DNA of 64,000 bases from Bacillota bacterium (GTDB lineage Bacteria; Bacillota; Clostridia; Christensenellales; Borkfalkiaceae): the NCBI GenBank assembly GCA_019423125.1, contig JAHZBZ010000001.1:385986-449985 (forward strand). Direction: 5' to 3'. The notes beneath the pieces were generated by a model. It saw nothing but the letters and a program-made list of their open reading frames with translations, was not told the origin of the DNA and did not search any database. Below, piece after piece: positions 1-11,132 of the stretch. The translations under genes were made by a program, and so were the position numbers. Positions within the stretch are counted from its first letter, which is position 1. Every line of letters begins with the position of its first letter.

Positions 1-3321
<3,321 letters not shown>

Positions 3322-3327
3322 CAAACG

Positions 3328-3357
3328 GGGCGCGCCCAATGCGGCGCGCCCTGCTTT
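3328..3357 (+). terminator. Rho-independent terminator after rpoC
   Basis: Perfect 9-bp GC stem GGGCGCGCC/GGCGCGCCC with a six-base loop, followed by TGCTTTT. It begins seven bases past the rpoC stop. Confidence 0.85.
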
Positions 3358-3388
3358 TCGCGCAAGGCGCGGACAGAGGAGGACTTTT

Positions 3389-4213
3389 ATGAAGATCATG
3401 ATCGCGGGGCTGGGCCTGATCGGCGGCTCCATGGCAAAGGCATTGCGCCGCGCGGGCATTGCCGCGGACGGAACCGACCGCGAAGAGGTCTGCGCCCGCG
3501 CGCTCGCGGAGGGCGCCGTCTGCGGCGTCGCGCGCGATCTTTCCGCTTACGACGTCGTGCTGATCGCGCTTCCGCCCGCGGCGGCGATGCGCATGCTGGA
3601 CGAGGGCGGCTTTGCGGACGGCGCGATCGTCGCGGACATCTGCGGCATCAAAGAGGAGATCGAAAAGCTCGTCTTCTCCAAGCCGCGCAATTACCGCTAC
3701 GTCGGCTGTCATCCGATGGCGGGCAAGGAAGTCTCGGGTTTTGAAAACTCCTGCGAGACGCTCTTTGACGGCGCGAGCATGATCGTGACAGAAAACGAGA
3801 AGACGGACAAAGCGGCGCGCGAGACGCTTGAGGCGCTCTTTTTAAAGATGGGTTTCGGCTGTATCCGACGCTGTGACGCGCGCTATCACGACAGGAAGAT
3901 CGCCTACACCTCCCAGCTCGCGCACATCGTCAGCAATGCCTATGTCAAGAGCGAGACGGCGAACGGCTTTCCCGGCTTTACGGGCGGAAGTTTTCAGGAC
4001 ATGACGCGCATCGCGGGTGTGGACGAGTCGGTCTGGACGGACCTTTACTTCCTCAACCGCGACGCAGTGACGGAAGAGCTCTCCGGGCTGATCGCGCGGC
4101 TGGAAGAATACCTTGCGGCGCTGAAAAACGGCGATAGGGAGGGGCTTCGCGCGTTGCTTCGCGCGGGCAGGCTGCGCAAGGCGGAGCTGGACGCCGAACG
4201 CAAGATCGAATGA
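3389..4213 (+). CDS. tyrA: Prephenate dehydrogenase
   Basis: Converts prephenate to 4-hydroxyphenylpyruvate with NAD(P)+ on the way to tyrosine. The 274-residue protein opens with a Rossmann nucleotide loop, GLGLIGGS at about residues 7-14, and has the family GCHPMAGKE segment near residue 110. A conserved second half follows (HIVSNAYV, GGSFQDMTRIA). There is no C-terminal ACT domain, so tyrosine feedback through ACT is not expected. The start is supported by GAGGAGG at 3376-3382. It lies between two terminators, so it may be a single-gene unit, but the aroC-aroK cluster lies 4.7 kb downstream. Arogenate cannot be excluded as substrate. Confidence 0.92.
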   Translation: MKIMIAGLGLIGGSMAKALRRAGIAADGTDREEVCARALAEGAVCGVARDLSAYDVVLIALPPAAAMRMLDEGGFADGAIVADICGIKEEIEKLVFSKPRNYRYVGCHPMAGKEVSGFENSCETLFDGASMIVTENEKTDKAARETLEALFLKMGFGCIRRCDARYHDRKIAYTSQLAHIVSNAYVKSETANGFPGFTGGSFQDMTRIAGVDESVWTDLYFLNRDAVTEELSGLIARLEEYLAALKNGDREGLRALLRAGRLRKAELDAERKIE

Positions 4214-4216
4214 GCG

Positions 4217-4243
4217 GAGGAGGGGCGACCCTCCTCTCTTTTT
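4217..4243 (+). terminator. Rho-independent terminator after tyrA
   Basis: Stem GAGGAGGG/CCCTCCTC with a GCGA tetraloop followed by TCTTTTT, just after the tyrA stop. Confidence 0.85.
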
Positions 4244-4342
4244 GCCGCGCGTGCAGGAGCGCGCGCGGGGTGTAAAACAGCTTTTTTTGCAATAAGCGTG
4301 CGGAAAGACTACAATTTTGTAAAAATTGTTTTTCGCCATCGT

Positions 4343-4371
4343 TTTACAAAGAGCGGCGATTGTGGTATAAT
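4343..4371 (+). promoter_or_regulatory. Sigma-A promoter for the DUF1934-aro operon
   Basis: TTTACA (4343-4348), 17-base spacer, TATAAT (4366-4371), with an extended -10 TGG just upstream. An 8-bp inverted repeat, ACAATTTT-gta-AAAATTGT (4311-4329), lies just upstream of the -35 and could be an operator. No other convincing promoter was seen before 14.9 kb, so this may drive the whole run of genes to 14884. Confidence 0.7.
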
Positions 4372-4409
4372 ATTATCGGAAAAATGTAATTTTTTCGGCG
4401 AGGAAGAAA

Positions 4410-4808
4410 ATGCGCGAGAGGATCGTGACGCTGTCCTGCGAATGTGACGGAGAAAAAACGCACGCGCGCGCGCGTGCGAAAGAATACGTGCGCGGGGGCG
4501 TGCGTGAATACCGCTTCGAGATGCAGGGCGCGAGTTATCGCATCCGCACGGGCGGGAGCGTCCTTTTCGAGCGCCGCGGCGGGCTCGGGTATCGGCTGGA
4601 GCTGGACGCGGAGCGCCCGACGCGTGCGCGCGTGTGCACGGAGTTCGGCGAGCTGGAAGTGCTCGTGCGCGTGGCATCGCTCTCCGTCCGCGAGCGGGAA
4701 GGGCTGTTCGCCCTCCGCGCGGAGTATTCGCTGGATTTTTCCGGATTTATACAAAAGCACTCCGTGCGCTTTACGGCGCTCTCGGAGGCGAAGGAGGGGG
4801 GATCATGA
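4410..4808 (+). CDS. DUF1934 family protein (YwiB-like small beta-barrel)
   Basis: A 132-residue cytosolic protein with alternating beta-strand patterns typical of the DUF1934/YwiB calycin-like family, whose biochemical role is unknown. It is rich in Arg and Glu and has no signal peptide or membrane segment. It is the first gene after the promoter at 4343-4371. Its stop overlaps the next start as ATGA at 4805-4808, so translation is probably coupled. The family call rests on length, fold pattern and position in a Firmicutes-like operon rather than on a diagnostic motif. Confidence 0.6.
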   Translation: MRERIVTLSCECDGEKTHARARAKEYVRGGVREYRFEMQGASYRIRTGGSVLFERRGGLGYRLELDAERPTRARVCTEFGELEVLVRVASLSVREREGLFALRAEYSLDFSGFIQKHSVRFTALSEAKEGGS

Positions 4809-5440
4809 AACTGACCTATCTCGGACATTCCTGTTTTCTTTTGGAAGCGGAGGACGGGACCCGTCTCGTGACCGATCCGTACACGGGCGTAGGGTACGAG
4901 ATGCCGCCCGTGTCGGCGGAATATGTGTGTTGCAGTCACGGTCATTTTGACCACGACTTCGTGCGCGGCGTGCGCGGCGCGCAGAAGATCGTGCGCGGTA
5001 CGGGCGAATTTGCGTGCGGGGCTTTCCGCCTGCGCGGCATCGCATCCTTCCACGACGAGGTCGAAGGCGCGAAACGCGGCTTGAACACGGTGTACTGCAT
5101 CGAATGCGACGGCGTGCGCGTCTGCCACATGGGCGACATCGGAACGCTTCCCGAACCCGCGCTCGTGCGGGAGATCGGAGCTTGCGATGTTCTGCTCGTG
5201 CCCTGCGGCGGGACGTACACGGTGGACGCGGAGGGCGCGGCAAAATGGGTGCGTGCGCTCTCGCCTCGTGTCGCTGTCGGGATGCATTTCCGCCCCGCGG
5301 ACGGGACGTTGGACATCTCGGACGAAAGCGGATTTTTGCGCGCAGTCGGCGGGGAGAGGCTCGCGCGGGCGTCGCTGGAGGCGACGGATCTGAAGCTCCT
5401 TGCGGGCAAAGCGGTAACACTTGAGAGGACGAGAGAATGA
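4805..5440 (+). CDS. Metallo-beta-lactamase fold hydrolase (UlaG-like)
   Basis: A 211-residue metal-dependent hydrolase related to UPF0173/UlaG. It begins MKLTYLGHSCFLLE, typical of this subgroup, and has the metal-binding HGHFDHDF motif at about residues 45-52 and a later CHMGDIG segment that supplies a metal-ligand aspartate. The ATG at 4805 is preferred over an upstream in-frame start at 4634 because the UlaG-like homology begins there and it forms an ATGA overlap with the DUF1934 gene. It overlaps the Rho-like gene by four bases (5437-5440). The substrate is not predictable. Confidence 0.85.
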   Translation: MKLTYLGHSCFLLEAEDGTRLVTDPYTGVGYEMPPVSAEYVCCSHGHFDHDFVRGVRGAQKIVRGTGEFACGAFRLRGIASFHDEVEGAKRGLNTVYCIECDGVRVCHMGDIGTLPEPALVREIGACDVLLVPCGGTYTVDAEGAAKWVRALSPRVAVGMHFRPADGTLDISDESGFLRAVGGERLARASLEATDLKLLAGKAVTLERTRE

Positions 5441-6918
5441 GTGAAGAGAGAATCGAAGAACAGACGAACGGTATGCCTGACTTCTTGCAGGACCAAGAAG
5501 AGGGAAAGATCGACGACGAAAAGCTGTTCGAGATCTATGCGCCCGTCGCGGAGAGCCTGGATCGCGGCAACATCTACGAGATGCGCAACATCGCGCGCGC
5601 CTTCGGGATCAACGCGCCGACGACCATCAAGAAGCGCGGGCTGATCGCGAGCATCATCCGCGTCGCGGCGGGGTTTTCGCTGCCCGGCCCGCGCAACAAC
5701 CGCGGCGCCCGCGTCAAGGCGGAGCCTGCGTCCGAACTGCGCATCGCCGAAGTGCGCGACCTCGTCGCAAAGTGCAACGCAAAGCTCATCTATGAGGATG
5801 CCCGCGCACAGTCGGTGCGGCTTCCTCTGCGCGACGTGGAGGGCGGCGAGCGCATATACGACTATGGCGACCCGCACTGCACGGGGTTTCTGGACATTGA
5901 CCGCTCGGGCGTGGGACATCTGCGCGATTACGACCTCGAAGAGCGCCCGACGGACGCGGTGCTCGGCGAAAAATTCATACGCGACAACAAACTGCGTGCG
6001 GGCGACTATGTCAGCTGCTTCGTGGCGCAGGAAGAGGGCAAGGCGCCCGAAGGCGTGCAGCTCGCCGCCCTCGACGGGCACCCGCCGCGCATGCAGTCGC
6101 GCGGGCTGTTCGAGGAATTTCCCGCCGTCTATCCCTACGGCAGGCTCCGCCTCGGCGGAGAGGACCCCGTCCTGCGCGCCGTAGACCTTCTTCTCCCGCT
6201 GGGGCTGGGACAGAGGGGCCTTCTGTTTTCCTCCGCGGGGCTGGGCGTCACTTCCTTTTTCGAGCGCGTCGCCGATGTGCTCGTGCGCACCGATCCCGCG
6301 GTGCGCGTGGTGCTCGTCCTGCTCGCACAGCGTCCCGAAGAGGTGACGCGCCTGCGCCGTCGATTTCCGCAGGCGGTGGTCGCGGCGACCTGTTTTGACG
6401 ACGCGCCCGCCCGCCATGCGCAGATGGCGCGGCTCGGCCTCGAATGCGCAAAGCGCACGGCGGAGAGCGGCGGCAAGGCGCTCCTGCTGTTGGACAACCT
6501 CGGCGTTCTCGCGCGCGGCATCGCGGATTCGACGGTGTACAGCGGCAGGTCGACGCGCGGCGGGCTGGACCTTGTCGCGCTTCAGGCGGTCAAGCGGTAT
6601 TTTTCGAGTGCCCGCAAGCTGGAGGGCGCGGGTTCTCTGACAATGCTCGCCGTCTCGCGCACGGACGGAACGGACATCGACGCGGAGGTGGGCGAAGAGC
6701 TTTTGCCCGCGGCGAACCTCGTCCTGCGCTTTACCGAGCGCGCCCTTGCTGCGGGGGTGTTCCCTGCGGCGGACCTGAGCGCTTCGCGTTCTCGCGTCGC
6801 AGAGGCAGCGCGCACGGAGGAAGAGGAGGCGCAGGCGCGCGAACTTTCCCGCGCGGTCGAAGAGCAGGGGCCTGCGGCGGTGCTCGGCTTCTTTGATAAA
6901 AACGATCCCGCAAATTGA
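5437..6918 (+). CDS. rho: Rho-family protein with degenerate ATPase motifs
   Basis: Homologous over its length to transcription termination factor Rho (493 aa). A Rho_N-like helical segment (residues about 40-80) is followed by an RNA-binding OB region with altered RNP motifs (about 130-215) and a RecA-type domain. The RecA domain is clearly Rho: GQRGL, RPEEVTRLRRRFP, ALLLLDNLGVLAR, a Q-loop-like SGRSTRGGLD, KRYFSSARKLEGAGSLTMLAVS and VFPAAD. The catalytic residues appear lost. The P-loop PPKAGKT reads SAGLGVT (about 265-275), so the Walker A lysine is gone; IDERPEEV reads AQRPEEV, losing the catalytic glutamate; and the position of the R366 arginine finger is Glu. Walker B Asp remains. ATP-driven translocation is therefore doubtful. 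An RNA-binding paralogue or regulator is possible, probably with an active Rho elsewhere. Overlaps both neighbours. Confidence 0.85.
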   Translation: MSEERIEEQTNGMPDFLQDQEEGKIDDEKLFEIYAPVAESLDRGNIYEMRNIARAFGINAPTTIKKRGLIASIIRVAAGFSLPGPRNNRGARVKAEPASELRIAEVRDLVAKCNAKLIYEDARAQSVRLPLRDVEGGERIYDYGDPHCTGFLDIDRSGVGHLRDYDLEERPTDAVLGEKFIRDNKLRAGDYVSCFVAQEEGKAPEGVQLAALDGHPPRMQSRGLFEEFPAVYPYGRLRLGGEDPVLRAVDLLLPLGLGQRGLLFSSAGLGVTSFFERVADVLVRTDPAVRVVLVLLAQRPEEVTRLRRRFPQAVVAATCFDDAPARHAQMARLGLECAKRTAESGGKALLLLDNLGVLARGIADSTVYSGRSTRGGLDLVALQAVKRYFSSARKLEGAGSLTMLAVSRTDGTDIDAEVGEELLPAANLVLRFTERALAAGVFPAADLSASRSRVAEAARTEEEEAQARELSRAVEEQGPAAVLGFFDKNDPAN

Positions 6919-6928
6919 GGTGAAAGAC

Positions 6929-7858
6929 ATGAAAGGATACGTCGCGATACACATGACCGCCGAGCGGCTGCGTGCCGCGCTGTTCGGCGCGGACAAGTCC
7001 TTCCTCGGCCGCAAGAGCGCGGCGCTCTCCGCGGAGGACAGCTATGTGACCCTTCTCGCCAAGACGGCACAGCTCGTTCGCGAACTGTGCGGCGGGGACG
7101 CGCCCGTCGCCGTCGCGGCGTGCGCCGAGGGCATCGTCTCCCGCTCGGGGGAGGTGCTCGACAGCGATCTTCCCGCCCTTGTCGGCAGGCCCTTCTCCCG
7201 CGAGCTCTCCGAAAAGCTGGGCTCGCGCGTGCTGTTTTCGGACGCGGCGACCGCCTGTGCGGCGGGCGAAGCGGCGTTCGGCGCGGCGAAAAAATACGAC
7301 GACGTCGTCTGCCTGCGCCTCGGCGCGCGCGTGGACTGCGCGGCGCTGTTCGGCGGCGAGCGCTTCGGCGACGCGGCGTGCGTCGCGGGCCACATGGTCG
7401 TCGAGGCGGGCGGTATCCCTTGTTCCTGCGGGCGCAGGGGCTGTTTTACGCAGTACGTCTCTGATGCGGCGCTGGTCCGCGACACAAAGCGCGCGATGTT
7501 CGAGAACCGTTCCAGCGCGCTCTGGTCGAGCGCGGAAGGGGACCCCGAAAACGTGACGCCCGTGACCGCCTTTGCCTGCGCGAAGGCGGGGGACGAGGCG
7601 GCGCAGAAGGTGGTGAAAAACTACATCTTCTATCTCGGCGAAGGCATCGCCAACCTGATCGGGCTTTTCCGTCCGCAGGTGTTTGTCCTTGCGGGCGCGC
7701 CCGACGACAGCGACTACCTGCTCGCTCCTCTGAGAAAATACGTCAGCGAGCGTCTGTTCGTGGACAGCGGCCGCGTCCCGCTTGCCTTCAACCGCGCGGC
7801 GCTCGGCGCGGATGCGGAGCTGTACGGCTGTTGCGCACAGCTTTTCCCCGAGCGATGA
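6929..7858 (+). CDS. ROK family protein (sugar kinase/repressor fold), degenerate nucleotide site
   Basis: A 309-residue ROK-family protein. The zinc motif GIPCSCGRRGCF is intact at about residues 165-177, preceded by the family GHMVVEAGG with the conserved His. FSDAATACAAGEA matches the ROK NDANAAALGE box and keeps its Asp. The N-terminal ATP-binding box, normally DIGGTK, reads YVAIHMTAE, and the second glycine-rich phosphate loop reads LGARVD. Glucokinase activity is therefore doubtful, and no DNA-binding HTH is present. The start at 6929 follows GAGGTG; an upstream in-frame ATG at 6893 would overlap the Rho-like gene more deeply. The stop overlaps the next start (ATGA, 7855-7858). Confidence 0.8.
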   Translation: MKGYVAIHMTAERLRAALFGADKSFLGRKSAALSAEDSYVTLLAKTAQLVRELCGGDAPVAVAACAEGIVSRSGEVLDSDLPALVGRPFSRELSEKLGSRVLFSDAATACAAGEAAFGAAKKYDDVVCLRLGARVDCAALFGGERFGDAACVAGHMVVEAGGIPCSCGRRGCFTQYVSDAALVRDTKRAMFENRSSALWSSAEGDPENVTPVTAFACAKAGDEAAQKVVKNYIFYLGEGIANLIGLFRPQVFVLAGAPDDSDYLLAPLRKYVSERLFVDSGRVPLAFNRAALGADAELYGCCAQLFPER

Positions 7859-8910
7859 GGGCGTCGCTTGCCCTTCCCGAAGGGGCGGCGCGGCGGAAAA
7901 GACGCCGCGCGCTGTTGCGCCGCGGCGCGTATCTTGCGGCGGCGGCGATCTTGCTCGCGGCGCTCCTGCTCGTCAACGCGTTCGTGTTTCCCCTCCGCTA
8001 TCTCTGGGTGCTCGCGGCGTATCCCGCCTCGCCTAAATGGGAGGAAGGGGAACTGTGCGTCTGGTTTTTGGACGTCGGACAGGGCGACGCGACATTTGTG
8101 CGCTTCCCGGGCGGCGAGACCATGCTCATCGACGGCGGCGACGGCTCGTATGCCGCGCGGCAGTCCCTTCTCTCGGCGCTGTTTGCGGCGGGCGTGGACG
8201 AGCTGGACTATCTCTTGCTCACGCACGACGATCTCGACCATGCGGGCGGGCTCGCGGAGGCGGCGGAGCTGTTCGGCGCGCAGACGCTCTGGCTTCCGAG
8301 CGATCTGCATTCGGACGCGGCGCTCGCGCTTTCCGAGTATGCGAAATCCTCGGAGGCACAGGTGCGCACGCCGCGCATCTTCGAGAGCGTCGTCTCGGGC
8401 ACGCGGGAACAGCCCTGCGTGCTGCTCTTCCTCTCGCCGCTCGCTGAGGCGGAGGGGAATGAGGCTTCTCCCTTCCTTTACCTCGAATACGCGGGCAGGC
8501 GCATCCTGCTGGCGGGCGAGGGCGGGACTGCGGCTGAAGACGCACTCGTCGGTGCATGGGAGGAGACGGAAGGGGCTGTATTTGAATGCACCCTCCGCGC
8601 GCCCTTCGGTACGCTGGACGTCTCGCCCGACCTTTCGGACATAGACGTGCTCCGCGCGGGGCATCACGGCTCGGCGTACAGCACGGGCGAAGCGCTCTGC
8701 GCGCTGACGTCGCCCGCCGCCTGTGTGTTCAGCTCGGGCGCGGGAAATTCTTACGGGCACCCCTCGCCCGAGACGGCGGACCGCCTTCTCAAATATTCGC
8801 CCGACGTCGGATTTTTCCGCACGGACGAGCTGGGGAACATCCTCCTGCGCGTGACGCGGGAGGGCGCGTGCACGCTTACCGCAGAGAGGAGCGTCGCGCA
8901 GATCGACTGA
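7855..8910 (+). CDS. Membrane-anchored ComEC-like MBL-fold protein
   Basis: A 351-residue protein resembling only the C-terminal metallo-beta-lactamase part of ComEC/Rec2. A basic N-terminus is followed by one membrane segment (about residues 24-47) and then an outward-facing MBL domain. That domain has FLDVGQGDATFVRF (about 72-85), LIDGGDG and the metal motif THDDLDHAGG, later AGHHGSAYST, and a terminal SYGHPSP. The ComEC competence channel domain is absent, so DNA uptake cannot be inferred; these stand-alone proteins are common in Firmicutes and may be nucleases or phosphodiesterases. The ATG at 7855 overlaps the ROK stop. It lies 20 bases before aroC. Confidence 0.82.
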   Translation: MRASLALPEGAARRKRRRALLRRGAYLAAAAILLAALLLVNAFVFPLRYLWVLAAYPASPKWEEGELCVWFLDVGQGDATFVRFPGGETMLIDGGDGSYAARQSLLSALFAAGVDELDYLLLTHDDLDHAGGLAEAAELFGAQTLWLPSDLHSDAALALSEYAKSSEAQVRTPRIFESVVSGTREQPCVLLFLSPLAEAEGNEASPFLYLEYAGRRILLAGEGGTAAEDALVGAWEETEGAVFECTLRAPFGTLDVSPDLSDIDVLRAGHHGSAYSTGEALCALTSPAACVFSSGAGNSYGHPSPETADRLLKYSPDVGFFRTDELGNILLRVTREGACTLTAERSVAQID

Positions 8911-8930
8911 AATCAACGGAGACTTGAACT

Positions 8931-10061
8931 ATGCTGAAACTGACCACGAGCGGCGAGTCGCACGGGCGTGCGCTGACCGCCATCATAGAGGGGCTTCCCT
9001 CCAATCTCACCGTCGAGACGGAGGAGATCGACCGCTATCTCGCCCTCAGGCAGGGCGGCTACGGCAGGGGCGCCCGCCAGAAGATCGAGACCGACCGCGT
9101 GCAGATCCTTGCGGGCGTGCGCGATAAAAAGACGCTGGGCAGTCCCGTCTGCCTGGTGGTGGAGAACCGCGACTATGCGAACTGGGAGGCGTACATGTCC
9201 CCCTACGGCGCGGACACCTCCGCGCGCAGGCTGACCCGCGTCCGCCCGGGACACGCCGACCTTTCGGGCGTGCGCAAGTACGACCAGACGGACGCGCGCA
9301 ACATCCTCGAACGCGCGAGCGCGCGCGAGACGGCGGTGCGCGTCGCGGCGGGCACCGTCGCGAGAATGTTCCTGCGCGAACTCGGAATCGAGGTCTGCGG
9401 CTACGTCCGCTCGGTCGCGGGTGTGGAGGATACGCGCGAATACACTGCGGCACAGCTCGCATCCGTCAAGGAGAGCCCGCTCTTCATGCCCGACGCCGCG
9501 CTCTGTGAAAGGGCGATGGCGGCGATCGACGAGATCCGCGAGGCGAAAGACACGGCGGGCGGCATCGTCGAGATCCGCGTCGCGGGGCTCAAGAGCGGCT
9601 TCGGCAGCTGCATGAGCTACGGCGAAAAGCTGGACGGGCACCTCGCGGGCGCGGTCATGGGCATCCAGGCGATCAAGGGGGTCGAGATCGGCCTCGGCTT
9701 CGAGGCGGCGCGCCGCAGGGGCAGCGCCGTGCACGACGAGATCTTCCGCGAGGGCGACCGCTTCGTGCGCAGGAGCAACAACGCGGGCGGCATCGAGGGC
9801 GGCATGTCCAACGGCGAGGAGATCGTGCTCCGCGCCGCGATGAAGCCCATCCCCACCCTCATGCGCGGGCTTGCCACCGTCGATCTCGAGAGCGGCGAGG
9901 CGTGCCGCGCGGCGACGGAGCGCAGCGACGTCTGCGCGATCTGCGCCTGCGAGATCGTCGTCGAGAGCGTCGTCTGCTTCGCGCTCGCGCAGAAGGTGCT
10001 CGAGCGGCTGGGCGGCGACAACATGCGCGAGATCCGCGCGCGCTACGAGCTCTTGCCTTGA
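8931..10061 (+). CDS. aroC: Chorismate synthase
   Basis: Last step of the shikimate pathway: converts 5-enolpyruvylshikimate 3-phosphate to chorismate with reduced FMN. The 376-residue protein begins MLKLTTSGESHG (the SGESHG signature near residue 7) and contains RPGHADLSGVRKYDQTDARNILERASARET, plus the C-terminal NNAGGIEGGMSNGEEI and MKPIPT segments. Length and motif order are normal, and it looks active. It is the first of six consecutive shikimate genes and shares their operon. Confidence 0.97.
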   Translation: MLKLTTSGESHGRALTAIIEGLPSNLTVETEEIDRYLALRQGGYGRGARQKIETDRVQILAGVRDKKTLGSPVCLVVENRDYANWEAYMSPYGADTSARRLTRVRPGHADLSGVRKYDQTDARNILERASARETAVRVAAGTVARMFLRELGIEVCGYVRSVAGVEDTREYTAAQLASVKESPLFMPDAALCERAMAAIDEIREAKDTAGGIVEIRVAGLKSGFGSCMSYGEKLDGHLAGAVMGIQAIKGVEIGLGFEAARRRGSAVHDEIFREGDRFVRRSNNAGGIEGGMSNGEEIVLRAAMKPIPTLMRGLATVDLESGEACRAATERSDVCAICACEIVVESVVCFALAQKVLERLGGDNMREIRARYELLP

Positions 10062-10076
10062 GTCAGGAGGTTTTTC

Positions 10077-11132
10077 ATGCAGACCATTCCCGTAAACACG
10101 AAATCCCGCCCCTCCGCCGTCCTGTGCGGCGCGGGGGCGTTTGAAGAGGCGTCCCGTTTCCTCGCGGGGCAGGACGTCTTCGTCGTCACCGATTCCAACG
10201 TTGCCCGCCTGTATTCGGACGCGATCGCGTCCGCCTTTGCGGGCGCGCCCGTCTGCGTCGTCCCCGCGGGCGAGCGGCACAAAAACAGGACCACCCTCTT
10301 TTCCGTCCTCGACGGCATGCTCGCGGCGCACCTGCACCGCAACTCCTTCGTCGTCGCATTGGGCGGCGGCGTGGTGGGGGACATGGCGGGGCTCGCCGCG
10401 GCGCTGTATATGCGCGGCACCCGCCTCGTGCAGATCCCGACCACCCTGCTCGCGCAGGTGGACAGTTCGGTGGGCGGAAAGACGGCGATCGACTACAGAC
10501 AGGTCAAAAACGTGATCGGCGCCTTTTATCAGCCCGAGCGCGTGTTCTGCGACCCGCTCTTTTTAAACACGTTGCCGCCGCGCGAGATCCGCTGCGGCCT
10601 CGGCGAGATCGTCAAGACGGCGCTCCTCGACGAGCGGGTGGGCGCGAAACTGCGCGCGAACGCGGACAGAGCGCGCGATCTCGCATTTTTGCACGATCTG
10701 ACCGCCGACTGCATCCGCTTCAAGGCGGAAGTGGTCGGGCAGGACGAGACGGAGCGCAGCGGCCTGCGCAAGTGTCTCAACCTCGGCCACACGACGGGCC
10801 ACGCGCTCGAACTGTTGCTCGGCAGGCGTTCGCACGGCGAATATGTGCTCATCGGCATCTGGCTGGAGAGCTTCATCGCCGAGCGCGAGGGGATATGCAC
10901 GAGCGCGCACGCGGAGGAAGTGCGCGCGCTCGTCCGCTCGGTGCTCCCGCGCATCCCCGCCGTCGAACAGCCTTCGCGCGCGCTGAAATTTGCCCTTCTC
11001 GACAAGAAGAACGCGGCAAAGGACAGCGTCTCGCTCATCCTCTCCAAGGCGCGCGGCGAATACGCCGAATGCACCCTCTCCGCCGAAAAATACGCGGCGT
11101 ATCTCTCCCTGCTCGAAGGAGGCGCAAGATGA
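10077..11132 (+). CDS. aroB: 3-dehydroquinate synthase
   Basis: Second shikimate step: cyclises DAHP to 3-dehydroquinate using NAD+ and a divalent metal. The 351-residue protein has GGGVVGDMAGLAAALYMRG near residue 97, followed by PTTLLAQVDSSVGGKTAID, the AroB signature. It also has GLGEIVKTALL and the LNLGHTTGHALE metal-binding segment. An AGGAGG box precedes the ATG. The stop overlaps the aroA start as ATGA. DAHP synthase, the pathway entry enzyme, is not in this window. Confidence 0.96.
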   Translation: MQTIPVNTKSRPSAVLCGAGAFEEASRFLAGQDVFVVTDSNVARLYSDAIASAFAGAPVCVVPAGERHKNRTTLFSVLDGMLAAHLHRNSFVVALGGGVVGDMAGLAAALYMRGTRLVQIPTTLLAQVDSSVGGKTAIDYRQVKNVIGAFYQPERVFCDPLFLNTLPPREIRCGLGEIVKTALLDERVGAKLRANADRARDLAFLHDLTADCIRFKAEVVGQDETERSGLRKCLNLGHTTGHALELLLGRRSHGEYVLIGIWLESFIAEREGICTSAHAEEVRALVRSVLPRIPAVEQPSRALKFALLDKKNAAKDSVSLILSKARGEYAECTLSAEKYAAYLSLLEGGAR

